Positions 33,370-43,672 of a DNA stretch of 64,000 nt are shown in pieces; the stretch's first letter is position 1; each line of letters opens with the position of its first letter. The stretch covers positions 2,232,001-2,296,000 of the forward strand of contig CP110630.1 of assembly GCA_026210745.1 (NCBI GenBank), in the 5' to 3' direction. The notes beneath the pieces were generated by a model. That model saw nothing but the letters and a program-made list of their open reading frames with translations. It ran no database searches and had not been told where the DNA came from. Source of the stretch: Exobasidium rhododendri (taxonomy: Eukaryota > Basidiomycota > Exobasidiomycetes > Exobasidiales > Exobasidiaceae). Both the position numbers and the translations under genes were made by a program.

Positions 33370-34629
33370 ATGACGCTGACTTCTCTCGTAGTCTGCACCA
33401 CTTCTATTTACTCGTCCTTTTTATTGTGGGCATTGCTGCAGGAAAGACTCACCACTACGCCCTACGACCTTCCTGTCTCTCTGTTGCACCCAACGTCTTC
33501 GTCGCGGCATGAGTACTTCAGGTCGCCCCTCGTCCTCAACACCCTTCAGGCAATCCTGTGCACCGTAGTAGCCGCGTTGTACCTCCTCATACAGTCTAGA
33601 AACTCTAAAGAGGCACTGACTAGTAAGCTAGGACTCGACACGCTTACAGTCAGTGGTTCAATACAGGCTCAGAAGCCAGTCAGCAACGGAAAATCCAGGT
33701 CGACAGAAAAGGCCTCTCTGCCCCGAGTCTCGCCACTGCTCCTACGCTACGTCCAGATCTCGGCTTCCCAGTCTGTCTCGTCGTTACTAGCTCTACATTC
33801 TCTCTCGCACGGTATCTCGTATCCTACACTCACACTGGCAAAGTCATGCAAGCTGGTACCTGTTCTCTTCGCAAATGTGCTACTTTACCGCCGTAAATTT
33901 GCTGCTTACAAGTATATCGTTGTTCTGCTGGTAACGATCGGAATTAGTACATTTATGCTATTCGGTGAGAGCAAGAAGGGAAAAGGAAATCAAAGCTCAA
34001 GTATGGTGGGCTTGCTACTCCTCTTAGGTAATCAGGCACTGGACGGACTGACCAACTCAACTCAAGATGAAGTATTCAGTCGGTACACACTCTCTGGACC
34101 TAAGATGATGCTCGTCATGAATGCCATTTCTTCCCTTCTGATGGCTTCATCTCTTTTGATACCCGTACCGGGATTTCTTGGAGGCAGTAGTAGCGGCTCG
34201 AAAGGGGAAGCCGGCGAACTACAGCTTGCCCTTGCCTTTCTCCATAGGCATCCCGAAATCTTGCGAGATCTGTTTGGGTATGCTGCAGCTGGTGCCGTTG
34301 GGCAGATAGCCATTTTCGAGACTCTGGAAAGGTTTGGCAGCCTGACTTTGGTAGCCATCACTGTGAGTTCCCAGCAGAAGGAAGAAAGGCGCAGGTAGTG
34401 GCAGTACGTTCACTAAAGCCTTCTCTGAAATATTGACTAGGTCACTCGCAAGCTCTTCACCATGTTGCTGTCGATTATAGTGTACAAGCACACGCTAAGA
34501 CCAGCTCAGTGGTGGGGCGTCTTTATCGTATTCATTGGGCTTGGTATAGAAGCAAGAGAGAAGAGGAAGGAAGGCTTGGCCAAGAAAGTGATTTCAGACG
34601 GGAAAAAAGCCGCAACTAAGAACGCTTAG
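33370..34629 (+). CDS. HUT1: UDP-galactose transporter homolog Hut1 (SLC35B1-like)
   Basis: Two exons, 33370-34362 and 34441-34629, 393 residues. Hut1 is an ER nucleotide-sugar carrier of the UAA/drug-metabolite transporter superfamily, linked in yeasts to UDP-galactose transport and ER redox homeostasis. Evidence is the first helix followed by LLWALLQERLTTTPYD, the helix with RYVQISASQSVSSLLALHSL, the diagnostic SYPTLTLAKSCKLVPVLFAN, GNQALDGLTNSTQDEVF, GQIAIFETLERFGSLTLVAI and TRKLFTMLLSIIVYKHTLRP. About eight to ten hydrophobic segments can be seen. A hydrophilic Ser/Lys-rich insert lies between helices 2 and 3. The intron falls just before TRKLFTM and restores it. The start at 33370 places the first helix at the usual distance from the QERLTTTPY motif. 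Confidence 0.93.
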
Positions 34630-34716
34630 GTGCTTGTCACTGAATCAAGAGCACTCATAGACAGAGATGCATTTAGTGAGGCCTTGTCACATTAGAATTA
34701 TAGAGACGAATATGCA

Positions 34717-34760
34717 GAGTGTGTATTTGTGAGTGTGTGTAAGTGTCTGTGTGTGTATGT
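34717..34760 (+). repeat. imperfect TG-rich tract downstream of HUT1
   Basis: About 44 bases composed mostly of GTGTGT units with interruptions, between the convergent ends of HUT1 and the NUP42-like gene. Such a tract may lie in a 3' UTR. Confidence 0.6.
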
Positions 34761-34796
34761 AATGAGGTAAAGTACATGGATCCGCTCGAGAGGTGC

Positions 34797-36412
34797 TCAT
34801 CGGACAGATAAAGGAGGCTCTATTCCTGGAACCCTACCCCAAATGAACTCTCTTGCCTTGAAAAGAGTAAGAATCTCTTCCGAGAGTGATTCTTCCTTTG
34901 GTGCCTCTTCGGCCCAGGCGTCTGCTTGTACAGGCGGACCTGATTGTGTCGAGGACGGGAAAGGAGAAGTATTGTTCGCCACGCCAGTAGCCAGACCACC
35001 TCCAAAAGCTGTGGTACGTTGATTGGCATTACCAAAAGCGCTCGTCCCACCAAAAGCACTAGAGGGGGCAGAGGACCCAGAAGCAGGCGATCCCGCCGCT
35101 TGCAAAGTCTGTGAAGGTGCACTTGGACCGCTTGAGGTGGTGTTGTTGACCGCGCCGAAGCCAGACATCGCCCCAAATGCACTCGTCCCAGCCTGAGCTG
35201 GCGTGCCAAAGGCAGAGGACTGTCCAAACGCTGATGTAGAAGCGGAAGGTGCTGCAGTTGCACCAAAGGAAGAAGGCTGTCCAAATGACGTCGAAGCACC
35301 GAAAGCAGGTGCAGCGCTGCTTCCAAATGCACTGGCTTGTGGGGTCACTGTATTGGCGGAGCCAAAAGCAGAAGAGGAGCCAAAAGGAGACCTGTTTGAT
35401 GTACCCGTAGCACCGAAAGCATTGCTTGTACCACTAGCTGCAGGTGTCGCAAAGGCTCCGAAGCCGCCGCCACCACCACCACCACCACCACTAGGCCCTA
35501 CCGTACTTGTAGTCCCGAAATTGTTACTGCTTCCAAACGAGCTCGGCTGGCCAAAAGCGCTACTGGCTGCGTTACCAAATGCAGATGAGGCACTTTGAAA
35601 CGCACTCGTTGCTTGCGCAGTAGATTGGCCAAACGCAGACGCTGGTTGAGTAGTCGATTGTTGTGGCGCTTGTTGAGTCGTCTTGCCTGTCAGCGCCTGA
35701 GTGTTCCGCAACGCCTGTTGATACGCTGCGTCGATGTTAGACAGGGCCTGACCGACAGTACTGTCTGTCTGTGCTGCTAGCGTAGCCTCTTGCTGCGCAT
35801 AGTCTGCAATCTTCCCATCTCGCACCGCATCATATGCGCGGAGTCTCATCTCTTCTGGGCTGACATCAACATTGGCTATCAGATTCGGTTCATACTTTGC
35901 AGGTCCAAAGCAGCTGATCTTCCAGATAGGTCGATTGTTGGGGCCTAGGTCTTCCCTCATGTTGGCAGCCGAAAGTGTCACTTGACCAGCGACAACAATA
36001 GCGAATGCAGAAGACTTTGAGGCAAAGTTCGTTGCACTGTTGTTAGAGCCAATTGTACTGCTCGAGGTGCTTCCGAAAGCTGAACCTCGATTTTCTGTCG
36101 CTGAACCAAAGGCAGATACACCGCGATGTCCGCCAAAGGCAGATGTGCTCATATTGTTTGCTAGAGTCGAAGAAGGGGTCACACTGCCCCCAAAGGCTGA
36201 CCGAGGAGCACTAGAGCCAAAGCCTGAGCTGGTCCCAAAACCTCCTTGACTTGTTTGACCTGGTTGAGGATGCTGCAAGATTTTAATTTACTTCTTATGA
36301 GCTTCATGTCGCGGAGATGGTCCGCAAAATTCGCCTGCAGTGGACTCACTTCATTCCTGCACTGGTTCCCAAAGCGGCATGTACCCCTCAAGAAGTGTTG
36401 ACAGACAGCCAT
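34797..36412 (-). CDS. FG nucleoporin Nup42/Amo1-like with CCCH zinc finger
   Basis: Two exons, 36350-36412 and 34797-36272, 512 residues. Nup42 sits on the cytoplasmic face of the nuclear pore and works with Gle1 in mRNA export. The N-terminus is a CCCH finger (VCQHFLRGTCRFGNQCRNE then H) whose last ligand, His, is the first residue of exon 2. A folded-looking segment follows (PIWKISCFGPAKYEPNLIAN). The rest is FG domain with more than 20 AFG/GFG/SFG units and a nine-glycine run. The end (AFKAREF-like: ILTLFKAREFIWGRVPGIEP) fits the Gle1-binding tail of the family. Order of finger, FG domain and tail supports the call. Confidence 0.87.
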
Positions 36413-36678
36413 CGCCGAGATTGCCGTCCTGAGAGGTGCTCAGGAAGGAAAAAAGCAGCGCGAGTTACTGGTAAGAAGCTCACTACGCAGATCTATAGAT
36501 CTTTGACGGTTTGAGCATTTACTGACGCGAAGCTCCGAGATCAAATTCAGAAACGGTGACGCCCAGATACTTCTACACCTTCAGCATTTGATCAAGCTCT
36601 CAAGAAGTACAAAATTAGGCCTGTCGAGGAGAGCGTGGGACGCAGAGTAGAATATCCGGCCCCTTGAAGCGAAAGCTC

Positions 36679-37311
36679 ATGTCCACGGGAGGCATCGAGC
36701 ACCAAGAAGGGAGGAAAGGGGCAAGCTCGACCAAGGCAGAAGAGACGATTGCAGCTTTAACGAAACTTCTGGAGTCTAGCTTTGCAGCCGAAGAACTGAC
36801 CCAGACATGGCAGAGATCCGACGGACAGACTTTATCACAGGGCGGACCTAGATTGCAAGACCTGAGACGGGCTTTCGATTCCGGCAAGGTATTTAGGTGG
36901 AGCTCTGTGTCATCGAGGGGGATCCCTATGTGGATTGTCGTGAGTGACTGAATAGGCTCTCTGTGGTCCTCGTACATTTGTAAATGAAGGAAAGAAATTC
37001 ACCAGCCCTGCCTTGCTCAGGTCCGAATGTGTAAGGCTACCTGGCATCAAGACGGCACCTGGCCTCTATTGGGAGCGGATGAAGAGGTCCCTTCCGCTCT
37101 GGCAAGCTACTCTGCTACGATGCGAAGTCTTCATCCTGCCTCCGAGCTTCTACGACCACCACAGACAAGCCGCTTCGAGCTACCGGCAGAAGACACACAA
37201 CACGGGCCACCTTTACGACAAGAGCCGAGTGCTTCAGAGATCGCAGCTTCCTACCAGAGAAGAGGCATATTGGTCGAGGAGGTAAAAGCCATCGATGTCG
37301 AAGACTGGTGA
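36679..37311 (+). CDS. small uncharacterised protein
   Basis: Two exons, 36679-36939 and 37021-37311, 183 residues, joined in phase 0 with a GTGAGT donor and a CTCAG acceptor. The first half is helical (AEETIAALTKLLESSFAAEE and LQDLRRAFDSG), followed by KVFRWSSVSSRGIPMWIVVR, a pattern of alternating aromatic and hydrophobic residues suggesting a beta structure. I know no family with these. The start is uncertain: the frame is open upstream to about 36620 and another exon may precede. The end is also uncertain because the final DW-stop overlaps a possible GTGAGC donor at 37309. Confidence 0.45.
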
Positions 37312-38353
37312 GCAAGCCGACGTTGGACATCGTTTCCTATCCACATCGTGTAACGTGAAGGCAGACAGACGGGAATATTTGATCAAATCGAGAATGCGCA
37401 GTGACCACGACCATAATAGCATGTGGATTGATCAGGTCTGCTCTCTGAACGCTGAACGCCTCCGTTGTTGGTTCATGTCATGCCTCTTCATCCTAATTTG
37501 TGACCCTTCTGGAGGTGGTGGCATCGTGTCATTTGCGACCTTCTGACTCGGCAGTTCAAAAATTACACTTGCGCGCATTGTTATCGACGCTATAATTCCT
37601 ACACTCAACAACAGATACAGAGAGTTGAGGCACTCGCGCTGTGTTCCTTCTGAGACCAAATGAACCAATACAGAAGGAGAGGGGGGGGGTTAAACTCAAG
37701 GGGGATTTCAAAAAAAAAATTGCGAAGCGTGCAGCCGGAAACAAAAAGCTTCTCAAATTTCAGCGTACCTGCTACACTCACTTCGAGTAGATCACAACCC
37801 ATTGCCCCGCCTTGCGCCTTCGAGCTTTTCTTATCAGTCCGCTCTACAGTCCTCGACCAGCATCTTCCTCTGCAAACGCTTGTATCTGTGATTCACTCTT
37901 CTGCCTCGGTCGACCTACCGTTCTCCACCTATATCACAAATTTAGACAGTCAAAACTCACGATTGTAAGGGTAGAGAGTCTGAGCTCCCTGCCGCCTCGC
38001 TTCCGTGAAATGTAAGTTGCCTATGTCTCTACGTCTTTGTCCTACTTCCTTGTTGATGTCCCTTCATCGCCTCCGCTGCCAACACAGAACACTGCAATCG
38101 AATCATGCGATATTCTGATCATCAAGATAATCACACGATCGGCATTGCACCTACCACACCCATCACGAGCCAATCATTGACTGATTCCAATTACAGCAGA
38201 ATTAATTACACTCTCCGACGAAGCTTTTTGTTTCATAAACCTGACCACAAGAGTCTGCTACCAAAATCCACTACGCTCCAGAGGTGATTGGGAGTTGGAA
38301 GGACCGCATGTCTAGGTACCCGAACAGCATAGAAACATGTGAGAAGATAAGCG
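37312..38353. other. intergenic upstream of the Ifh1/Crf1-like gene
   Basis: About 1 kb with short frames only. It contains a run of nine G (37681-37689) and a run of nine A close by; these may mark the leader of the next gene. I see no gene. Confidence 0.5.
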
Positions 38354-41300
38354 ATGAAGGATACTGCGCGGGCTGTCAACACTCATACTCACAATTTTGC
38401 TCCTTCTTCAGCCCGCTCTTCTGCCTGGCGCTCTGCAGAGATGAAGCAGAAGGGAGAGAATAACAGCAAGGATGCGGTACGGGGTTCCCCAGGCTCCTTA
38501 TCGAGCACGTACCAACACGGGAGTCGAGCGAGTCGGAGAGGACACCATTTGCCATCTCGCATGACCGATCTAGCTGGGGGAGAAGACGATGATGGCGACG
38601 CAGAGGATGAACGCTTTTCTGCTGGTCCTAGTAGAAGAGTCCCCATGACAGCCAATGGCAGGCAATCTGCTACATCCAATGGAGGCTCTCCATCGACAAA
38701 GAAGCGACAAGAACGCAAAAGACAAGAAAGAAAAGCATCGGTGAGAAAGGAACAATACCAAATTGAAGAAACGGAATCGGACCTAACCGATGCACCCGAC
38801 GAGAACGAAGAAGGAAGTATTGGGGGAGCGGAAACAGAGTCCGACGAAGAAATGGCAAGGAAGCTACAAGCGGCAGGAGACGGGGAATCTCTACTTGGCT
38901 CGGCTACCTCGGATCGAGATCAGGGGGAGACTGACGAAGAAGAAGAACGATTCATCATTGAGGACACAAACCGTAGACAAGCCAAAGCGCATCATCGACG
39001 AAGGTCGGCAAGGGATGCAACGAATTCCACAACACATCGACATGGTGGCAATGAGAATACATTGGAAGACGAGGAAGAGCAAAGCATGGATGATCTCTAC
39101 ACTGGAACAATGTCTCCTCGAACATTGCAACAACTTGGCTTGAACGACTTTGAGGATGAACTCTTTGAGCCGCAAGAAGCTTTTCATTCCTCTTCAGAAC
39201 CTTCCTTTACCGATTTCTTTGGTACCGATTCGGAAGAAGAGAAAGAAGACGAGATTGCGTTGAAGCCGCGTCACGATGACGACGAGCTCACCACGGATGA
39301 CGACGAAGATAGTGATGTGACCGAGATTAGTGATCTGGACGAAGCGATGCTTAGTGCTGCTTTTCTTTCAAGTGAAGCATTGGCTGCTGGTGTTTCTACC
39401 CAAATGACGGCTTCGACGTTGGGAGGTGGTGAAGCTATACCGGGCGACATTCCTCTACTAGTCATTGAAGATCTAGACGGAAGATTGATCTATGCTCGCG
39501 CCGGAGATGGCGAAGCTGTGTTTGGTTCTGATGGCGAGTTCGAAGTCATCGATGACAGCGACGAAGATGATACAGATGAAGATATGGACGGTTTGGGTTA
39601 CGACTACCGTGGCAACGGTGATTGGGCAGAACGAAGAGCTCTGGGAGACGATCAATTTGGCATGGATTCGGACGAGGGAGATACTACGGATGAATTGCCG
39701 AACGAAGATATGCCATTTCCCAGACTGCTGGTCGGTTCAGTAGCTCCGAATGGTGGAAGAAATGCAAGAAGAGCTCGAGCAATGGCGGTAAGGTCAAGGA
39801 AGCTGTCACCGAATGTTGGAGCGGCAGAACATACTCGAGGGGGAGATGTCACTTCAGGGGCGAAAGCCAGTGTTGCCATACCTTCATCGACCAACACCAC
39901 ACCAAGCGAAGGCGGAGAAGAGATCGACTTTTCTATTTCCATTGAAGCGTTGGCTCGTGATCCCAAGGGAACGTTGGAGACAGCTGCTAAATCACTTGGT
40001 CTCACCCCGGAAGAAGTTGCACGTCTGGTTGCTGGCATTGAGAATGGCTCCTCGTCTTCCACCGAAGTTGAAGGGAAGACAGTAGAGGACACGCTGAATA
40101 AGGCGGATGAAACAAATGGTGGCCTCTTGTCTCCTACCTCCTCAACGACAGCCCTTCCTATCACACCTGCATCCAAGCCTCCTATGGGCTCTTTTATGCC
40201 CACGTCTTTCAAGTCGATCCATCGTGCCGTCATTGATGGAAATCGTCAAGCACCTTCCCCATTTGCGAATCGCTACGGTATGCAAAAGAGAGGACTGGCC
40301 AATCGTAAAAGGAATTCCTCGACAAACACGCCCTCTTCCAAAAGACTTCGACGCTTCTCCAGTGTTGATGTGATTAGTCAAGGCACCTGCGAAGAGACGA
40401 GTGAAGGCGGAGGAACAAAGTCGTCTTCTCGGGAAGCGTCGCCAATCAACCCAATGGACTTGGACGATGTAGTGAATGCTTCCATGTTGTGGCGTGGCTC
40501 TTATTCCTCCTCGCCACCAGGAATATCAACAGCAGCAGCAGGTGTGCCATCATCATCGCACGCCGAAGGAGAACAGCAGACTACTCCGATGATGAGAGCA
40601 GCCAAAAGAGGTGCTTCCTCTACGACGACGACACCACCAAAGGAAGCTGCTACAGCCGCTACTGCTGGCCTGAATCTCAATGCCTTTGCTCGCTGGCATC
40701 GTATTCCTATGGGTGCTTTTCGAGACGGGCAAGGTCAAACTTCATCTACCTCGACGATGTCGCAACAGCCCTTGGGGAGCTTCCTACTGACTCGATCACG
40801 ACAGAACATGAATCAGATGCAATCGAGACGAAAGCAGAAGGCTTCACTATTGGATCAGTCACCCTTTCGAGGTCGCGGAGAAAGAGAATCTGTCCATCTT
40901 GGAGCCGCGCCACAGCATCGCAATATAAACGGGCACAGTGACGCCTTCATCGTTTCTCCTGTTCTATGGCCGGTGGGGCACGGGGAAATGGCATCAGAAG
41001 GTCACAACAACGCAGCCATCTGGTACACACCAAAGGCAATGCAACCAATCGTAAATGCAGAAGCAGAGACTACCTCGAAGAAGTTGATGACAAAGCGAGA
41101 GAAGAGGCAGAGAAAGGCAAGACGAGCGGCCGCCTTTAATTCAATCACGCAACAAGCCGATGGGAGAACTTTCTCGCCATCTGCTCTGTCACTAGCCGGC
41201 TCTCCTGCACCTGACAGTCGCTCCAACAGATTGCTAGACTCACCGGCAAGCGCTTTGCCAAAGCTGAGCCTCACTGATGCATCTCCTCACGCTTCACCTC

Positions 41301-41584
41301 TGCCGATCAGCAAACCACTTGCACCCTCCTCTTTGCAATTCTCCTATCGCGACGTCGATGTGATGGATCAAGCTTCGTCAAATGAGGGAGCCAATGCACA
41401 CAACGGCCTCTCTTCCAGTCCATCCAATCCGTTCAACAGCCACAACAATCATCAACAAGTACCTTCGTCAGTTTTCGGCATTCCACTGCATTCTCCTCTT
41501 TTTAGCGGCATCTTTAATCCTACCAATCTGGGATTCCGTGACGATCTCGAAGAACGCGATGACGAAGGACTCCTCACCATCTAG
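38354..41584 (+). CDS. acidic nuclear-type protein, possibly Ifh1/Crf1-like
   Basis: Single exon, 1076 residues, mostly disordered and strongly acidic. The central part has a short ordered-looking patch, SFTDFFGTDSEEE, then acidic repeats DELTTDDDEDSDVTEISDLDEA, then IPLLVIEDLDGRLIYARAGD, and then DEGDTTDELPNEDMPFPRLL with a basic RRARAMAVRSRK stretch. DFF followed by an acidic stretch and a (L/V)xxEDxDGRL block recalls the CRF1/Ifh1 family of co-regulators that bind the forkhead factor Fhl1 at ribosomal protein genes, but I hold this only as likely. The C-terminal half is Ser/Thr/Pro/Ala-rich with a basic segment (KKLMTKREKRQRKARRAAAF) that may be nuclear. Single-exon structure and an ATG at 38354 are consistent. 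Confidence 0.6.
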   Translation: MKDTARAVNTHTHNFAPSSARSSAWRSAEMKQKGENNSKDAVRGSPGSLSSTYQHGSRASRRGHHLPSRMTDLAGGEDDDGDAEDERFSAGPSRRVPMTANGRQSATSNGGSPSTKKRQERKRQERKASVRKEQYQIEETESDLTDAPDENEEGSIGGAETESDEEMARKLQAAGDGESLLGSATSDRDQGETDEEEERFIIEDTNRRQAKAHHRRRSARDATNSTTHRHGGNENTLEDEEEQSMDDLYTGTMSPRTLQQLGLNDFEDELFEPQEAFHSSSEPSFTDFFGTDSEEEKEDEIALKPRHDDDELTTDDDEDSDVTEISDLDEAMLSAAFLSSEALAAGVSTQMTASTLGGGEAIPGDIPLLVIEDLDGRLIYARAGDGEAVFGSDGEFEVIDDSDEDDTDEDMDGLGYDYRGNGDWAERRALGDDQFGMDSDEGDTTDELPNEDMPFPRLLVGSVAPNGGRNARRARAMAVRSRKLSPNVGAAEHTRGGDVTSGAKASVAIPSSTNTTPSEGGEEIDFSISIEALARDPKGTLETAAKSLGLTPEEVARLVAGIENGSSSSTEVEGKTVEDTLNKADETNGGLLSPTSSTTALPITPASKPPMGSFMPTSFKSIHRAVIDGNRQAPSPFANRYGMQKRGLANRKRNSSTNTPSSKRLRRFSSVDVISQGTCEETSEGGGTKSSSREASPINPMDLDDVVNASMLWRGSYSSSPPGISTAAAGVPSSSHAEGEQQTTPMMRAAKRGASSTTTTPPKEAATAATAGLNLNAFARWHRIPMGAFRDGQGQTSSTSTMSQQPLGSFLLTRSRQNMNQMQSRRKQKASLLDQSPFRGRGERESVHLGAAPQHRNINGHSDAFIVSPVLWPVGHGEMASEGHNNAAIWYTPKAMQPIVNAEAETTSKKLMTKREKRQRKARRAAAFNSITQQADGRTFSPSALSLAGSPAPDSRSNRLLDSPASALPKLSLTDASPHASPLPISKPLAPSSLQFSYRDVDVMDQASSNEGANAHNGLSSSPSNPFNSHNNHQQVPSSVFGIPLHSPLFSGIFNPTNLGFRDDLEERDDEGLLTI

Positions 41585-43672
41585 ACTCGTGGATCATCTA
41601 GACTCGTTGGATGTCACGCGGTCATGTATCCTCTCTTCTATCTTTCTCCCATCGGTCAACGTTGTACATACAGAATCGCTTCCTTCAAATTTCCTAGCAA
41701 AGTCCTTTTCTCAGCTTCACCTCCCATCTACCTCCCTTTTGTCCATACTACTGTGTACTGTATCTATCCCCAAGAATAAAGCAAAGCAATCTACTCTAAG
41801 TGAACTACTTCCCTCTAGCTGCTGCCTACCCAATGAACAGCGTGTGTTGCATTCGCTCCAATTCAGGCGGGCGCTACACTCTTCCTGGTAGTGCCGTTTT
41901 GACATGACAAATTGAACAATGAGACATTTTCTTTTTCTCTCCAAGTGCCTGTCCTACTTTGCCGTCTGGGGCATCGACGCTCAATGGACAAGAATGTTAC
42001 AGCAACCGTTGGCCTGTCAGTCTGCCTTTTCTTTCAGGGATCCGCGATTGCCCTCCTCTCTTGTCGTACCGGCTGCAGGCCATGGCCGGATCGAATTTCT
42101 CAGGGGCCTTCTTTAGGCCGTTGGTCTTCTTGTCTCTCATTCAAATCCACCGAGCGGGCTGCCAGTCCTTGATCGGCTTCTGGCCCTTAGTGTCAAATAC
42201 CCGACGAAAGTAAATGGGAAGATAGAAAGGTATAAATGTCTATTTTCGCTCTTATACAGTAACGGTAGGACGTCCGAAAGTAGGAGAAAGAAATACAAGA
42301 AAGACGAGTTGTCATTTCTAAATTTTTCCTCTTCGCGCGTCTTCCTCGAATTCCCCCTACGCTGCGTCACTCGTGCATTTCCAAAAGGGCGCCCATCTCG
42401 CCACACTGCGACTCAAAGCCACCTACCTAACCCCCCCCTCCCCTCGCCCCGGTCACAAAATTCCACCCTTTTTTATCCTTTTGATTTTCCATTTTCTTTT
42501 TCTATCTCTTTCTTTAAAAAAGAAAATCCCCTTCAATTTCTTATTTTTAGTTTTGGCGACCGCCTTCCGACCTACTGTACGTTACGACATACGGCCTGCC
42601 TACCTGCCTGCTACACTAACCGACACTACTACTTACAGTACATTGATTAGGGCCCCATCTAGACAACGCACACGCATCTCCACAGCAAGGTTAAAATAAA
42701 CATTGTGAGTCGTCGATCACCGTTCCTGTGCCTTCTCTCCGTCGGTAGATCTAGGTGCTCCACCTCCTTCCCTTCCTGGTTTTTCCCTTACTTGTCTTCT
42801 TTCCCCGCCTTGTCGGGACATCCCTTTCGGGGAAAAAAAGAAAAAGAAAAAGAAATAGACGTCTTCTCTTGATTTGCCAGTCACACAGACCAAGAGAAGA
42901 TAGTGCCATATTTCCCCCCATTGATCTCGCTGGAAGATCTGGGGGCAAGGTCAGAGAGAGCGTTTGATGGAGTGCGAAGAATCCGATACGCTGCTGCCAC
43001 ATACCACGAAGAGTGCATGCTTTCGCCCACCGCTTACATGCTCTGGGTTTTCCCCAATCACTCCCGCCTTTCCTCTCCACCTTTGCCGGGAACACGTTTC
43101 CCCCTGTCGTAGTCTAGTCTTTCGGATCACTGACCATGTCCACTCCTCTCTTCCCCCCCCTCTTCATGTGTAATCGACACAGGCAGAAAGCCAAAGAGAG
43201 CATCAGATCAGCGCTCACCATTGACATACGCCACAAACAGTCCATCCACCACCCTCCACTGAAGTTGACAGACCCCTTATTCCCTGGCATCCGTGCGCGC
43301 GCACTGTAGACGATCCCCGCAGATCGTTCCCAAGTCAGACAAGTCTTACATCTCGAGGTCCTCTTCGATTGAGGCGAGCGAAACAACGCACAATAAGCGG
43401 CATCGCCATCGTTGGCCTCCTCTATTTTGGCGACTTTTCCCACCCCCCCCCCCCTCCTTCCTTTCCTGGAAAAGCCAAATCCAGCGATCAATACAACAAT
43501 CGCCTCGCGACACCCCGTCTTCTTTTTTGTATTGGACAAATACTAAAAAGCTAATCAGACCGGACAGATCCAGTTCTCACAATCTAAGCGTGCATCTACG
43601 CGTCTTACTCATCGCCACCACCACAAGTACTGTACCCTTCTTTATCGCGCGATAAAGGAATCACCTTGACCC
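41585..43672. other. 2.1 kb gene-free stretch upstream of the HMG gene
   Basis: Short frames on both strands have no family resemblance, and the longer ones overlap each other. The region is rich in pyrimidine runs and homopolymers, including C runs near 42429 and twelve C at 43443-43454. It should contain the 3' end of the preceding gene and a long promoter or leader of the HMG gene. Confidence 0.5.
43443..43454 (+). repeat. poly-C run of twelve
   Basis: Twelve consecutive C, 219 bases before the HMG start codon, inside a pyrimidine-rich leader-like stretch. Slippage at such a tract is likely, and its exact length may be a sequencing error. Confidence 0.7.

Noticed and set aside
43114-43539. 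141-codon minus-strand frame upstream of the HMG gene
   Set aside because: Low-complexity reading of the pyrimidine-rich leader; overlaps other open frames and has no motif.
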